DNA of 64,000 nucleotides from Alteromonas gilva (GTDB taxonomy: Bacteria; Pseudomonadota; Gammaproteobacteria; Enterobacterales; Alteromonadaceae), in assembly GCF_028595265.1 (NCBI RefSeq), contig NZ_JAQQXP010000001.1:248001-312000 (forward strand), given 5' to 3'. The position numbers and the translations under genes are program-made. The notes beneath the pieces were generated by a model, which was not told where the DNA came from, made no database searches, and saw only the letters and a list, made by a program, of their open reading frames with translations. Below, in pieces: positions 40,763 to 49,847 of this stretch. Each line of letters opens with the position of its first letter. Positions within the stretch are counted from its first letter, which is position 1.

Positions 40763-42895
40763 ATGCGTAAAACCCTGCCTGAAAAATATTATCTCGATCA
40801 TTTCTATGAGTTTCTGGAATTTTTTACCGGCGTTAACCAGACTTTGCTGGACGAGCCTACGCGCAGGTTTATTGTCGATTTCCGAGGCCTTAATAGCGAT
40901 CAGCAATGTATTGTGGTGCGCGCTGCAAACCGCAAGTACCCGGTGATTGCCACGAAGACCTTTGCCTACGCTGAAATAAATGCGCCTTTTGAACAGTTGC
41001 AGCAATTAACGCAACAGGGCTGGTTTGCCGGGCTTGAAAAAGCCGACAGTTTTGCCCTCGGCCAAGCGCTCAGTAAGGCCGATTTACGCCTGCTGCTGAG
41101 CGCTAACGGCGAAACGTTACCCGCGTCGGCGACTAAACCTGTATTTGCTGAACAGCTTGCCGGGCGTTTGCTGGCAGGCCCGTTGTATGTGCCTGATGAA
41201 CTTAATCAGGATTACTGCGTTCGTCAGTTTGACGGGCCGTTAAATTATTTGCTGTTTGTGTATTTTGGTCATACGCGGGGCAGGTTAAATCAGTTCTCCA
41301 TGCGTGATTTAGGGGTAATGCGCACCCGTAAGGATGTCAGTGAACAGCTTGCCCGTTTTGACTCGCAGGCGGCAGCGCTGAGCGCTTTTTACTATGCCAG
41401 GGAGCTGAATAAATTTAAATCACTCACCGAGCAGCAAAAAGAACACTATCCCCTTGAGAGTGAGCGGGCGGCTGAATGTGTGATTGGCGATGATTACCGT
41501 AACCGCCTGCTCTATGAGGTGGGAACCTTCTGGCTACCTCGTGATCATCACAAAGCGCTGGCCTATTTGCAGCAGGCAAACAGCGATCAGGCGCGCGAAA
41601 AGTGGCTGCGGGAAAGCTATAAGGCCGGCAACAAGGACGAGGTAAAAGCAACCCTTGAAGCCCTGATTGATGATCCGCCAAGTGATACCCTGCTAGCCTT
41701 TGCAGAGGACTTTTACCGGCGCAAATACAATCGTAAAAAAACCTCGTTGCTGACCGACATGCTGCGTGATGCCACCCATGTTATTCACCTAGATGAACTG
41801 CATAATCAAGCGGTAGAGCAAGGGGTTATTGGTTATTACCGGCGCCGGGGGCTCGCTGCCTACCGGACCGAGAATCAACTATGGCGAACCTTGTTTGGTT
41901 TACTGTTTTGGCAATGGTTGTACGGTGATCGTGGATTAGTCAATGAATTTGACCGGCGGCCGCAGGTATTGCGCCATAACGATTTTTATACCACCTATGG
42001 CAAGGAGATAGAAGCGCACCTTGAGCAGTATTGTTGCCACGGCGATGTGCTCTACCGGTACTTACTCAAACAAGCGAGTGCGCATTACGGCAAAGTAAAC
42101 AGTATTTTTATGTGGCGCGACCATTTGCTCGATACGCTGAAAGTGCTGCTCTCCTGCGTTGATATAACCTCGCTGCGCGAATTTTTAATCATGATGTGTA
42201 AAGACTATGCCAGCCTCAGCGACGGTTTTCCGGATATTATGGTGATTGACCACGGTAAGCTCCGCTTTGAAGAAATTAAAGCGCCGGGCGATCAGTTACG
42301 GCGTAATCAGTTGGTGTCTATTCAGCGCCTCAGACAATGTGGCTTTAATGTCGGTATTACCCAGGTGAAATGGTACAGCGATCCTCTGCAACCTTATGTG
42401 GTGGTCGATATCGAAACAACCGGAGGGCAGTCTGCCGGGCATCGGATCACCGAGGTAGGCATGGTTAAAATGGTCGATGGCGAAGAAGTGGCACGATGGA
42501 GCAGTCTTATCAACCCGCAGCGGCATATTCCCGCTTATATCACCCGACTGACCGGGATCAGCGATGACATGGTCGCCGATGCCCCGGTATTTGCCGACGT
42601 GGTTGAAGACATTGAAGCATTTAGCAAAGACTGTGTTTTTGTCGCCCACAACGTTAACTTTGATTACGGTTTTATAAAGCAGGAGTTTGCCCGCTTAGGG
42701 ATGGACTTTAAACGGCCTAAACTGTGCACTTGCGCACGTATGCGCCAGCATTATCCGGGGATTAAATCCTATGGACTCGGCGCCCTGAGTGCACATTTTG
42801 ATATCCAGCTGGAAAACCATCACCGCGCACTGGATGACGCCCTGGCGGCAGCGCAATTACTCAAGTTAATTCAGCAGTCCCAGTACGCTGCCTGA
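40763..42895 (+). CDS. FAN1-like VRR-NUC nuclease fused to a DEDDh exonuclease
   Basis: 710 residues. Residues 1-~530 resemble bacterial FAN1: a helical region with HFYEFLEFFTGV and repeats of short helices, then a VRR-NUC domain with GFPDIMVIDHGKLRFEEIKA (PD...E-x-K catalytic set) and LRRNQLVSIQRL. Residues ~545-710 form a DnaQ-like 3'-5' exonuclease: VVVDIETTGG, LTGISDDMV, FVAHNVNFDYGF and HRALDDALAAAQ supply the DEDDh residues. FAN1 proteins act on branched or crosslinked DNA, and the fusion would pair flap cutting with end resection. The HNH gene upstream may be co-transcribed. Confidence 0.85.
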   Translation: MRKTLPEKYYLDHFYEFLEFFTGVNQTLLDEPTRRFIVDFRGLNSDQQCIVVRAANRKYPVIATKTFAYAEINAPFEQLQQLTQQGWFAGLEKADSFALGQALSKADLRLLLSANGETLPASATKPVFAEQLAGRLLAGPLYVPDELNQDYCVRQFDGPLNYLLFVYFGHTRGRLNQFSMRDLGVMRTRKDVSEQLARFDSQAAALSAFYYARELNKFKSLTEQQKEHYPLESERAAECVIGDDYRNRLLYEVGTFWLPRDHHKALAYLQQANSDQAREKWLRESYKAGNKDEVKATLEALIDDPPSDTLLAFAEDFYRRKYNRKKTSLLTDMLRDATHVIHLDELHNQAVEQGVIGYYRRRGLAAYRTENQLWRTLFGLLFWQWLYGDRGLVNEFDRRPQVLRHNDFYTTYGKEIEAHLEQYCCHGDVLYRYLLKQASAHYGKVNSIFMWRDHLLDTLKVLLSCVDITSLREFLIMMCKDYASLSDGFPDIMVIDHGKLRFEEIKAPGDQLRRNQLVSIQRLRQCGFNVGITQVKWYSDPLQPYVVVDIETTGGQSAGHRITEVGMVKMVDGEEVARWSSLINPQRHIPAYITRLTGISDDMVADAPVFADVVEDIEAFSKDCVFVAHNVNFDYGFIKQEFARLGMDFKRPKLCTCARMRQHYPGIKSYGLGALSAHFDIQLENHHRALDDALAAAQLLKLIQQSQYAA

Positions 42896-43053
42896 CAGTG
42901 TGAATAGCGCGTTGTCGCCATGTCATGTGCTGGTCACATAACGGTGTTCATAGCTGATAGTAAATTTATATAAAAAATATATTGATCTATTTTTGTACGT
43001 TTCACATATCAACAAATACACTGTTGTAAGTGTGTATGCGTTCTTGCTGTTTG
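42896..43053 (+). other. A/T-rich intergenic, possible small RNA
   Basis: No ORF of note. The stretch 42960-43080 is A/T-rich with a small hairpin (ACAC...GTGT) and ends in a strong terminator, the layout of a short non-coding RNA. No family is recognised and no promoter is proven. Confidence 0.3.
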
Positions 43054-43079
43054 GCCCACCTGGTTAGGTGGGCTTTTTT
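43054..43079 (+). terminator. Rho-independent terminator
   Basis: GCCCACC, TGGTTA loop, GGTGGGC, then six T. It is 160 bases past the nuclease stop, so it may serve a separate short transcript. From 43080 to 43331 no gene was seen; this A/T-rich stretch probably holds the promoter of the next gene. Confidence 0.85.
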
Positions 43080-43331
43080 ATTGCGCTAAATAATCGTTGA
43101 AAAAGCGAAATTGTGTGTGGTTTTGAAACATTTAGCAACATTTTCAACACCTTATGTTTTTAATTTGCTAAAAAATGGTATTTTTAACCATTATTTAGTC
43201 TGTGCATCTTTGTTAATCGTCCGTTATTTTTCAAATCTCTACCTAACTCATTGATATTGTTGTATAAATAATTTTGGCATCGCCTTTGCTCTAGTTATAT
43301 CGACTCTCTCCTCAACGGAAAATAGGAAAAT

Positions 43332-43661
43332 ATGATGAAAGCATTAACAAAAGTAATGATTGCCCTGGGTGTAACAATGAGTGCGATGTCGGTTGCACAA
43401 GCTAGCCCTGAACTGGTGGCTGCCGATGACTATGTCACGTCAGAAATTTGTGTAGTGGCTGCTGAAGGTAACAAAGTAAAGCTGCGTCGTACATTACGGG
43501 ATGCCGGACTTAGCCCTGAGTTTGTGGCTAAAAATGTCACCTGTAATGACATGCCGATTGTTGAATTTGTTGAGCAATACGGTCAGAACGTCGCCGCGAT
43601 TAACCAGGTTATAATGCGCGGTGAATACAGTGGCGAGCTGATCAGCCTTGCGCGTCACTAA
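43332..43661 (+). CDS. DUF3718 secreted protein
   Basis: 109 residues with a signal peptide (about 1-24, MSVAQASP). The mature part carries TSEICVVAAEGNKVKLRRTL, then KNVTCNDMPIVEFVEQYG, the two-Cys pattern of DUF3718, a family largely limited to Alteromonadales and relatives. Function unknown; periplasmic. Good GGAAAA upstream and terminator downstream. Confidence 0.75.
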   Translation: MMKALTKVMIALGVTMSAMSVAQASPELVAADDYVTSEICVVAAEGNKVKLRRTLRDAGLSPEFVAKNVTCNDMPIVEFVEQYGQNVAAINQVIMRGEYSGELISLARH

Positions 43662-43680
43662 GTGATGATAAGTGTATAAC

Positions 43681-43703
43681 GCCCGGTCGCAATCGGACCG
43701 GGC
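43681..43703. terminator. terminator between convergent genes
   Basis: GCCCGGTC, short loop, GACCGGGC. It lies between the DUF3718 gene (plus) and the acetyltransferase gene (minus). Confidence 0.75.
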
Positions 43704-43742
43704 TTGTACTTACGCAATGCCTTTACCTGAAAGCCGTGTAAA

Positions 43743-44192
43743 CTATTTAACACTAAGCTCCATTACCACACCGTCTTCGTCGTCTTCTTCTGTCACAACA
43801 AAACCAAACTTTGAATAAAATTTACGCATTACATGATGGCCGGGCATATAAAGTATGGTGATTTTTTTACACTCCGGAATGGCTTTCATTTCGCTAATGA
43901 CCAGCTCCGTAGCGATTTTCCCGATACCCTGACCCTGATACTTCACGTCAACCATGAACTGAGCGATGTAAAACTCATCAGGGAGTCCCTCTTCAAGTTC
44001 CTGGTAATATTGGATAAATCCAACAACTTCATCGTCGCGATATATTGCTCGATTAACATAGTGAGGATAAAAACTTGATTCAGCGATAGACTCTGAATTT
44101 AACGCTACGTAATCCTCCTGTTCTTTAGTGATTTCTAAGTGGATTACATCCAGCCAGTTGTCCTTGGTAACATCACGTAAACTTATGTCCAT
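43743..44192 (-). CDS. GNAT-family N-acetyltransferase
   Basis: 149 residues. A GNAT fold is indicated by FYIAQFMVDVKYQGQGIGKI (motif A, Q-x-x-G-x-G/A acetyl-CoA loop) and by MPGHHVMRKFYSKFGFVVTEE (motif B). It transfers an acetyl group from acetyl-CoA, and the acceptor is unknown; several relatives modify polyamines such as spermidine. Monocistronic. Confidence 0.85.
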   Translation of the reverse strand: MDISLRDVTKDNWLDVIHLEITKEQEDYVALNSESIAESSFYPHYVNRAIYRDDEVVGFIQYYQELEEGLPDEFYIAQFMVDVKYQGQGIGKIATELVISEMKAIPECKKITILYMPGHHVMRKFYSKFGFVVTEEDDEDGVVMELSVK

Positions 44193-44400
44193 AAAATTCC
44201 CGGTAATTCCTGATTAAGAAATGGCTATATCTGGGTAAAATGAACAAAAACAATATTAAATTGGAAAATCAGGCGGCTACTGTTTGCTACATTCTTTGTG
44301 TCACATTACCCGCTAACAGGCGGTCAGGTTGTCCAGGTAATCATATCAGTACACGATGCTGGTAGTTTGAAGCCGTCGCATTACTCCAATTCACCTGCCA

Positions 44401-45339
44401 CTAAAATGCGTATTTAACGCCAAGTAAAAAGCGCTTGGTGCTATCGACCATATCCACTCTGGAAAACCAGCCAATGGCTGTGCCGGGCAATGCGCCGGAG
44501 ACTTCAACGGAACCACCGTGTCCGGTGCCGAGGTAGTCTTCAGTGAGTTCGGCACGTAAGCCAAAACCTGCACTGACGTAGGCGTAATAGGCGTACAGGT
44601 CGACAGGGTAACTGGCGAGCGACAAGGTGCCATCCAGCCCTATAACTACCTTATTATCGGCTTCGTCCGCACGATGTATCAGCTCAAAAAACCAAACGTG
44701 ATTTACGCTCTGTTGAACGCGCAACTCACCACGCACATAGTTACCACCAGTGATGCGTTCGAGACCAAATTCCATGCTATAGACGTCATTAAGCCTGGCG
44801 GTATATTCCAGTTCCAGCAGGTTTAATTTGTTGCTGAGTGACAGCGCCCTGTCGGGATTGGTGTCGTTAATTGCCCCGGCGACTATTTCGAATTGCTGGT
44901 CGCTGTTGGGTTGATAAACGTGACGTATGCCCTGAAACCAGCCATCTTTAGACATGCCGGTTGCTGAGACGCGGCCCTTATAGGTAGGAATAACCCCAAA
45001 TTCGGTTTTACCCGATGGATTAATCCGCCTCACGTACAAACGGCGAATGGCCAGTTGCTCACTGTCTTGTTCGCCAAAGGTGTTGTGACTGGAGCTGAAA
45101 TCGTCGCCGGTTACCACGAAGCTATGCAGGCTCCACTGGTTTGTCATATTAATTTGCGGGTAATAACGCACGCGGTATTGGTAGCGATCCGGCCGGTCGG
45201 AACGGTTGTCAAAGCGCACCTGTACATCCAAGCGTTGCTGATAAAGTTCTGAAGGCTGCGAAGCCAGCACCGGCAGAGCAATAATCTGCAACAAATAAAG
45301 GCTGGCAATATACAGTAATAAATCAGGTCGTTTTGCCAT
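44401..45339 (-). CDS. outer-membrane beta-barrel protein of unknown function
   Basis: 312 residues with an N-terminal signal peptide (about 1-26, cleavage near LASQ). Many alternating beta strands follow (FDNRSDRPDRYQYRVRYY, AIRRLYVRRINPSGKTEFG) and the C-terminus ends LLGVKYAF with the Phe typical of BAM substrates. It is probably a porin-like or barrel lipid/lectin protein, with no family recognised. Monocistronic. Confidence 0.65.
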   Translation of the reverse strand: MAKRPDLLLYIASLYLLQIIALPVLASQPSELYQQRLDVQVRFDNRSDRPDRYQYRVRYYPQINMTNQWSLHSFVVTGDDFSSSHNTFGEQDSEQLAIRRLYVRRINPSGKTEFGVIPTYKGRVSATGMSKDGWFQGIRHVYQPNSDQQFEIVAGAINDTNPDRALSLSNKLNLLELEYTARLNDVYSMEFGLERITGGNYVRGELRVQQSVNHVWFFELIHRADEADNKVVIGLDGTLSLASYPVDLYAYYAYVSAGFGLRAELTEDYLGTGHGGSVEVSGALPGTAIGWFSRVDMVDSTKRFLLGVKYAF

Positions 45340-45415
45340 GGCGTTGAGGAATGCTCTTAAATGAGACTAAACACGACCATGATAGCGTAAATTAAAGTGG
45401 GGGCGTTAAAGAAAA

Positions 45416-45436
45416 AGCCGGCAAAGACTGCCGGCT
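45416..45436. terminator. intergenic hairpin, terminator-like
   Basis: AGCCGGC, loop, GCCGGCT, flanked by A and A-rich runs. Possibly a minus-strand terminator for a leader, or simply a hairpin upstream of the outer-membrane protein gene. Confidence 0.45.
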
Positions 45437-45642
45437 AAAAGTGGAGAAGTACCTAAAAAAGGCAACGTATATTCATTTAGAGGGGTCAACTCTCTGCATG
45501 TTAATACGTATTATCAAGCCTCATTTTAACTCTTATACTTTAGGATAATAATTCTTATTTAGAAATTCTAAAAAACAGATTTAATTAATTACTAAATTAG
45601 AATGGTGTTTGATTATAAAGGGGTGGGCGAAAGAAAATAAAA

Positions 45643-45666
45643 AAGGCTTTCGCACGCGAAAGCCTT
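45643..45666 (-). terminator. terminator after accC
   Basis: AAGGCTTTCGC, short loop, GCGAAAGCCTT. On the minus strand it ends in a T-rich run, 30 bases past the accC stop. Confidence 0.85.
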
Positions 45667-45692
45667 AATGAATTACGTCACTTCAACAAGAC

Positions 45693-47033
45693 TTAATTTA
45701 AGCCTAGTTTTTTCTCCAGGTAGTGGATGTTGGTGCCGCCGGCATAGAAGTTTTCATCTGCCATAATGCGTTGCTGTAAAGGCACGTTAGTTTTAATCCC
45801 GTCTATCACTAACTCATCCAATGCGTGACGCATACGGGCGATAGCTTCATCACGGCTTTCACCATAGGTAATCAGCTTACCAATCATTGAATCATAGTAA
45901 GGCGGTACCGTATAACCTGCGTAAATATGCGAGTCCCAACGCACACCTAAACCACCCGGTGAATGGAACATTTCAATTTTACCGGGGCTGGGAATAAAGG
46001 TGTTGGGATCTTCGGCGTTAATTCGGCATTCAATGGCATGGCCGCGAATTTGAATTTGCGACTGGTCGATAGACAGCGGTTGCCCTGCGGCAATGCGCAG
46101 TTGCTCTTTGACCAGGTCAACGCCGGTGATCATTTCTGACACCGGATGCTCTACCTGAATACGGGTATTCATTTCAATGAAGTAAAATTCCCCGTTTTCA
46201 TACAGGAATTCGAACGTACCGGCACCGCGATAGCCAATTTCGAGACAGGCTTTACGGCAGCGATCGCCAATTTTGTTGCGCATTTGCTCAGAAATGCCGG
46301 GCGCGGGGGCTTCTTCAACCACCTTTTGGTGGCGTCGTTGCATTGAGCAATCACGTTCACCCAGGTGAATAGCATTACCCTGACCGTCGGCCAGTACCTG
46401 AAATTCCACATGGCGTGGATTTTCGAGGAATTTTTCCATATACACAACGTCGTTACCGAAAGCAGCGCCTGCTTCAGCTTTGGTGGTTTCAATGGCTTTA
46501 ATTAATTCCGCCTCACTACGCACTACGCGCATACCACGACCACCGCCACCACCGGCTGCTTTGACAATAATCGGATAACCAATACGCTTAGCGATGGTTT
46601 TATTACGCTCGGTGTCGTCAGTCAATGGGCCATCTGAACCCGGCACGCAAGGAACGCCTGCCTTTTTCATGGCGTTAATAGCCGACACTTTGTCGCCCAT
46701 CAAATTGATGGTATCGGCGGTTGGTCCGATAAAGATGAAGCCACTTTTTTCAACCGCATCAGCAAAGTCGGCATTCTCAGCGAGAAATCCATAACCAGGA
46801 TGAATTGCAATGGAGTTAGTGACTTCTGCGGCGGCGATGATACGTGGTATGTTCAGGTAACTCTCTGTTGCTGAGGCATTACCGATACAAATTGATTCGT
46901 CGGCGAGCAGCACATGCTTGAGGTTGCGGTCGGCTGTTGAGTGAACGGCCACCGTTTTAATCCCAAGCTCTTTGCAAGCTCGCAGGATCCGCAGTGCAAT
47001 TTCACCACGGTTAGCTATAAGTACTTTATCCAT
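45693..47033 (-). CDS. accC: acetyl-CoA carboxylase biotin carboxylase subunit
   Basis: 446 residues, an ATP-grasp enzyme that carboxylates biotin on AccB in fatty-acid synthesis. KVLIANRGEIALRILRA, VKAAGGGGGRGMRVV, FEFLYENGEFYFIEMNTRIQ-type stretches and the QVEHPVSEM motif are diagnostic. Last gene of aroQ-accB-accC, 11 bases after accB. Confidence 0.98.
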   Translation of the reverse strand: MDKVLIANRGEIALRILRACKELGIKTVAVHSTADRNLKHVLLADESICIGNASATESYLNIPRIIAAAEVTNSIAIHPGYGFLAENADFADAVEKSGFIFIGPTADTINLMGDKVSAINAMKKAGVPCVPGSDGPLTDDTERNKTIAKRIGYPIIVKAAGGGGGRGMRVVRSEAELIKAIETTKAEAGAAFGNDVVYMEKFLENPRHVEFQVLADGQGNAIHLGERDCSMQRRHQKVVEEAPAPGISEQMRNKIGDRCRKACLEIGYRGAGTFEFLYENGEFYFIEMNTRIQVEHPVSEMITGVDLVKEQLRIAAGQPLSIDQSQIQIRGHAIECRINAEDPNTFIPSPGKIEMFHSPGGLGVRWDSHIYAGYTVPPYYDSMIGKLITYGESRDEAIARMRHALDELVIDGIKTNVPLQQRIMADENFYAGGTNIHYLEKKLGLN

Positions 47034-47044
47034 GAGAATACCGT

Positions 47045-47494
47045 CTACTCGATGATGAACAGGGGTTGGTCAAATTCAACCGCTTCCTGGTTCTCGACCA
47101 GTATTGCCTTCACGACACCGGCTTTATCTGATTCAATTTGGTTCATCATTTTCATGGCTTCTACAATACACAGGGTATCGCCCACGTTGACGCTTTGACC
47201 CACTTCGACGAAGGTTTTCGAGGTAGGTGAAGAGGCACGGTAGAACGTACCTACCATTGGTGATTTTACGGTATGACCGGTCGGTGCTTCAGGCTCTGCC
47301 GGGGCAGGCGCTGCAGCTGGCGCGGGGGCTGCCTGTGGTGCAGCGGGCGCCGGAGCCGCATAATGGATTGGAGCCGCAGATGCCGAGCTACCACGGTGGA
47401 TACGTACTGACTCTTCACCCTCGGTAATTTCTAACTCAGAAATGCCTGATTCTTCGACCAGTTCAATCAGCTTTTTAATTTTCCTAATATCCAT
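47045..47494 (-). CDS. accB: biotin carboxyl carrier protein
   Basis: 149 residues. A short N-terminal domain (MDIRKIKKLIELVEESGI), a Pro/Ala-rich linker (about 45-75) and a biotinyl domain with the target Lys in VEAMKMMNQIES. It carries biotin in acetyl-CoA carboxylase. Middle gene of the operon. Confidence 0.97.
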   Translation of the reverse strand: MDIRKIKKLIELVEESGISELEITEGEESVRIHRGSSASAAPIHYAAPAPAAPQAAPAPAAAPAPAEPEAPTGHTVKSPMVGTFYRASSPTSKTFVEVGQSVNVGDTLCIVEAMKMMNQIESDKAGVVKAILVENQEAVEFDQPLFIIE

Positions 47495-47515
47495 AATCTG
47501 TCTCTATTTATAATG

Positions 47516-47950
47516 TTAGTTGTTAACAATATCTGCCGCTGCGTCCAGAGCCAGCTCATAGCCTCTAGCGCCAAAGCCAACAATTACGCCAGCAGCAATA
47601 TCTGAAAAATAAGAATGGTGTCGAAAACTTTCGCGGGCATGCACATTAGACAAGTGCACTTCTATGAACGGTATCGAAACACTGAGCAGCGCATCCCGCA
47701 GCGCCACACTGGTGTGGGTAAACGCGGCAGGATTAATAATAATCGCATCGGTGTTGCCCATTGCGGCATGTATTTGGTTGATTAATTCAGCTTCTGAATT
47801 TGATTGCACATGCACCAGTGACCATTGTCGCGCGGATGCTTTCGCAGTTAAGCCGTCAACAATTTCATCGAGTGTAGTGTGCCCGTACTTGTCGGGCTCA
47901 CGTTTTCCTAACATGTTTAGGTTAGGGCCGTTCAATAAAAGTATTTTCAT
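47516..47950 (-). CDS. aroQ: type II 3-dehydroquinate dehydratase
   Basis: 144 residues. NGPNLNMLGKREPDKYG contains the active-site Tyr; INPAAFTHTSVALRDAL and IEVHLSNVHARESFRHHS carry the catalytic His and Asn. It makes 3-dehydroshikimate in the shikimate pathway. First gene of aroQ-accB-accC, the usual gammaproteobacterial order. Confidence 0.97.
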   Translation of the reverse strand: MKILLLNGPNLNMLGKREPDKYGHTTLDEIVDGLTAKASARQWSLVHVQSNSEAELINQIHAAMGNTDAIIINPAAFTHTSVALRDALLSVSIPFIEVHLSNVHARESFRHHSYFSDIAAGVIVGFGARGYELALDAAADIVNN

Positions 47951-48181
47951 TAATCTTGTAGCTATCTTGTGCTTAAATTCTGCATATATGCTAGTTATAC
48001 AGAAAACTACATTTAATTAACACAATTAGCACGTTAAATTCGCACTATTTTGAGATTAGTCGGCAATTATAGTGATTAAATAAGATATCGCAGCAAAATA
48101 CTGGTCTTATCAGCGAGGTTCGCCACAATTTTTGCTTTCTGAACCGCAGTTGCGAGTTGTGTAGTGGGTGGATGTAATGGC

Positions 48182-49228
48182 TTACAATCTGTTGCCTTTC
48201 GATTTGGCGCGAATGGCGTTGGTTAACTGAATGGCGATCTCAGCAATAGGCAATGACTTAACCACTCCACCTAAACGTACCGCTTCTTTGGGCATGCCGT
48301 AAACCACACAACTGGCTTCGTCCTGGGCGAAGGTCATAGCGCCCTTACTGTGCATTGCCAGCATGCCTTCGGCTCCGTCGCGTCCCATACCGGTCAGGAT
48401 CACACCAAACGCATTGTGACCCACATGTTGTGCCAGACTATTAAATAAGACATCCACCGACGGCTTATGACCGCTTACCCGCTCGTGGTTGCTTAACTGG
48501 CTGCGGTAGTCAGAACCATATTTAACCACACTTAAATGTTGGTCGCCCGGTGCAAGATAGGCATGACCGGGTAACAAACGTTCGTCATGCTGCGCCTCTT
48601 TGACAGTAACCGCACAAAGGCTGTCCAGTCGCTTAGCAAAAGACGTGGTAAATCCTGGTGGCATATGTTGGGTCATCACAATAGCCGGGAATGATGCGGG
48701 TATTCGAACCAATAAATCCTTAATGGCTTCGGTGCCGCCGGTACTGGCGCCAATGCCCACAATAAGCTCGGTGCCGCTATAAGATAGCTGTGTTTTGCTG
48801 ATGTTCGTCTCGACGGTGCGTTTTTTTACATTGGCGCCGGCGGCGGCAATTATTTTTCGCGTTACCAACTCCTGAAACGCCATAAATTTTGCCTGAACAT
48901 CTATCTTCGGTTTAGGGATGAAATCAATCGCGCCTAACTCCAATGCTAACATGGTGGCATCTGCCCCTTTCTCGGTTAACGTGGAGATCATCACCACCGG
49001 CGTCGGTTTGGCCTTCATTAACCGGTCCAGAAAGGTCAGGCCGTCGACCCGCGGCATTTCAATATCGAGGGTAATTACATCAGGGTTGAGCTTTTGCACC
49101 ATCTCCTTGGCCACATAGGCATCGGGGGCGGTACCTGCGAGGGTCAAATCCGGATGCGAAGCAATAATTTGGGTCATCAGCGAGCGAATTAACGCCGAAT
49201 CATCAACGACCAGCACAGATATAGTCAT
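48182..49228 (-). CDS. cheB: chemotaxis methylesterase CheB
   Basis: 348 residues. The receiver domain has VLVVDDSALIR and phospho-acceptor Asp in TLDIEMPRVDG. The methylesterase domain has the nucleophile Ser in GIGASTGGTEAI, His in MTQHMPPGFT and Asp in GMGRDGAEGML. It removes methyl groups from receptors. Last gene of the ten-gene chemosensory operon. Confidence 0.96.
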   Translation of the reverse strand: MTISVLVVDDSALIRSLMTQIIASHPDLTLAGTAPDAYVAKEMVQKLNPDVITLDIEMPRVDGLTFLDRLMKAKPTPVVMISTLTEKGADATMLALELGAIDFIPKPKIDVQAKFMAFQELVTRKIIAAAGANVKKRTVETNISKTQLSYSGTELIVGIGASTGGTEAIKDLLVRIPASFPAIVMTQHMPPGFTTSFAKRLDSLCAVTVKEAQHDERLLPGHAYLAPGDQHLSVVKYGSDYRSQLSNHERVSGHKPSVDVLFNSLAQHVGHNAFGVILTGMGRDGAEGMLAMHSKGAMTFAQDEASCVVYGMPKEAVRLGGVVKSLPIAEIAIQLTNAIRAKSKGNRL

Positions 49229-49238
49229 AATCAGTTAC

Positions 49239-49847
49239 TCAATCAAACAAGTCGATTTCACCGGCCTTCGGTGCATCTTTTATACGCAAGCGGTATTCAC
49301 TCTCGCGATCAAGAATCGTGGTGTTGTGCATTACTTTAATCTTACGCACTTTAACGTCACCCGTGGCCGGAAAAAAATACACTTTACGCGGATAAGGACC
49401 CAACAAATCACGCGCCAGCACCGGGATGCTTTCGAGCTTAAGAAAATCCAGTATAAACTCGCTGTTGCGCTCGCCAACGTTATGGATAGTCAGCCCCTGT
49501 AACACATTACCACCACCAAAGACTTTTGCTTCCAGGCGGTGACGTGCGGCGCCCATTTTTAACAGCTCATTGATCAGAATTTCCATGGCAAAAGTGCCAT
49601 AACGCGCTGAGCTGTCCATGGCTCCTTTGGTGATAAATTCATCGGTAGGCAGTAAAAAATGATTCATACCGCCAATTTTAGTGACCGGATCGCGCAGACA
49701 CACCGATACGCAGGAGCCCAACACGGTAACAATCAGCGTGGGATCACGCGTTGCATAGTATTCGCCTGGCAGTATTTTTACCGCATCACTGTCGAATTGA
49801 CGATCATAGTAACGATTAGGTGTTGATTTATCGGGAAGCTCAGTCAT
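49239..49847 (-). CDS. cheD: receptor glutamine deamidase CheD
   Basis: 202 residues. The Cys-His-Thr active set is in TVLGSCVSVCLRDP (catalytic Cys) and GGMNHFLLP (His), with EAKVFGGGNVLQG further on. It deamidates glutamines on chemoreceptors. It overlaps the cheR end by 4 bases, indicating translational coupling. It is somewhat longer than typical CheD (~160-200). Confidence 0.93.
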   Translation of the reverse strand: MTELPDKSTPNRYYDRQFDSDAVKILPGEYYATRDPTLIVTVLGSCVSVCLRDPVTKIGGMNHFLLPTDEFITKGAMDSSARYGTFAMEILINELLKMGAARHRLEAKVFGGGNVLQGLTIHNVGERNSEFILDFLKLESIPVLARDLLGPYPRKVYFFPATGDVKVRKIKVMHNTTILDRESEYRLRIKDAPKAGEIDLFD

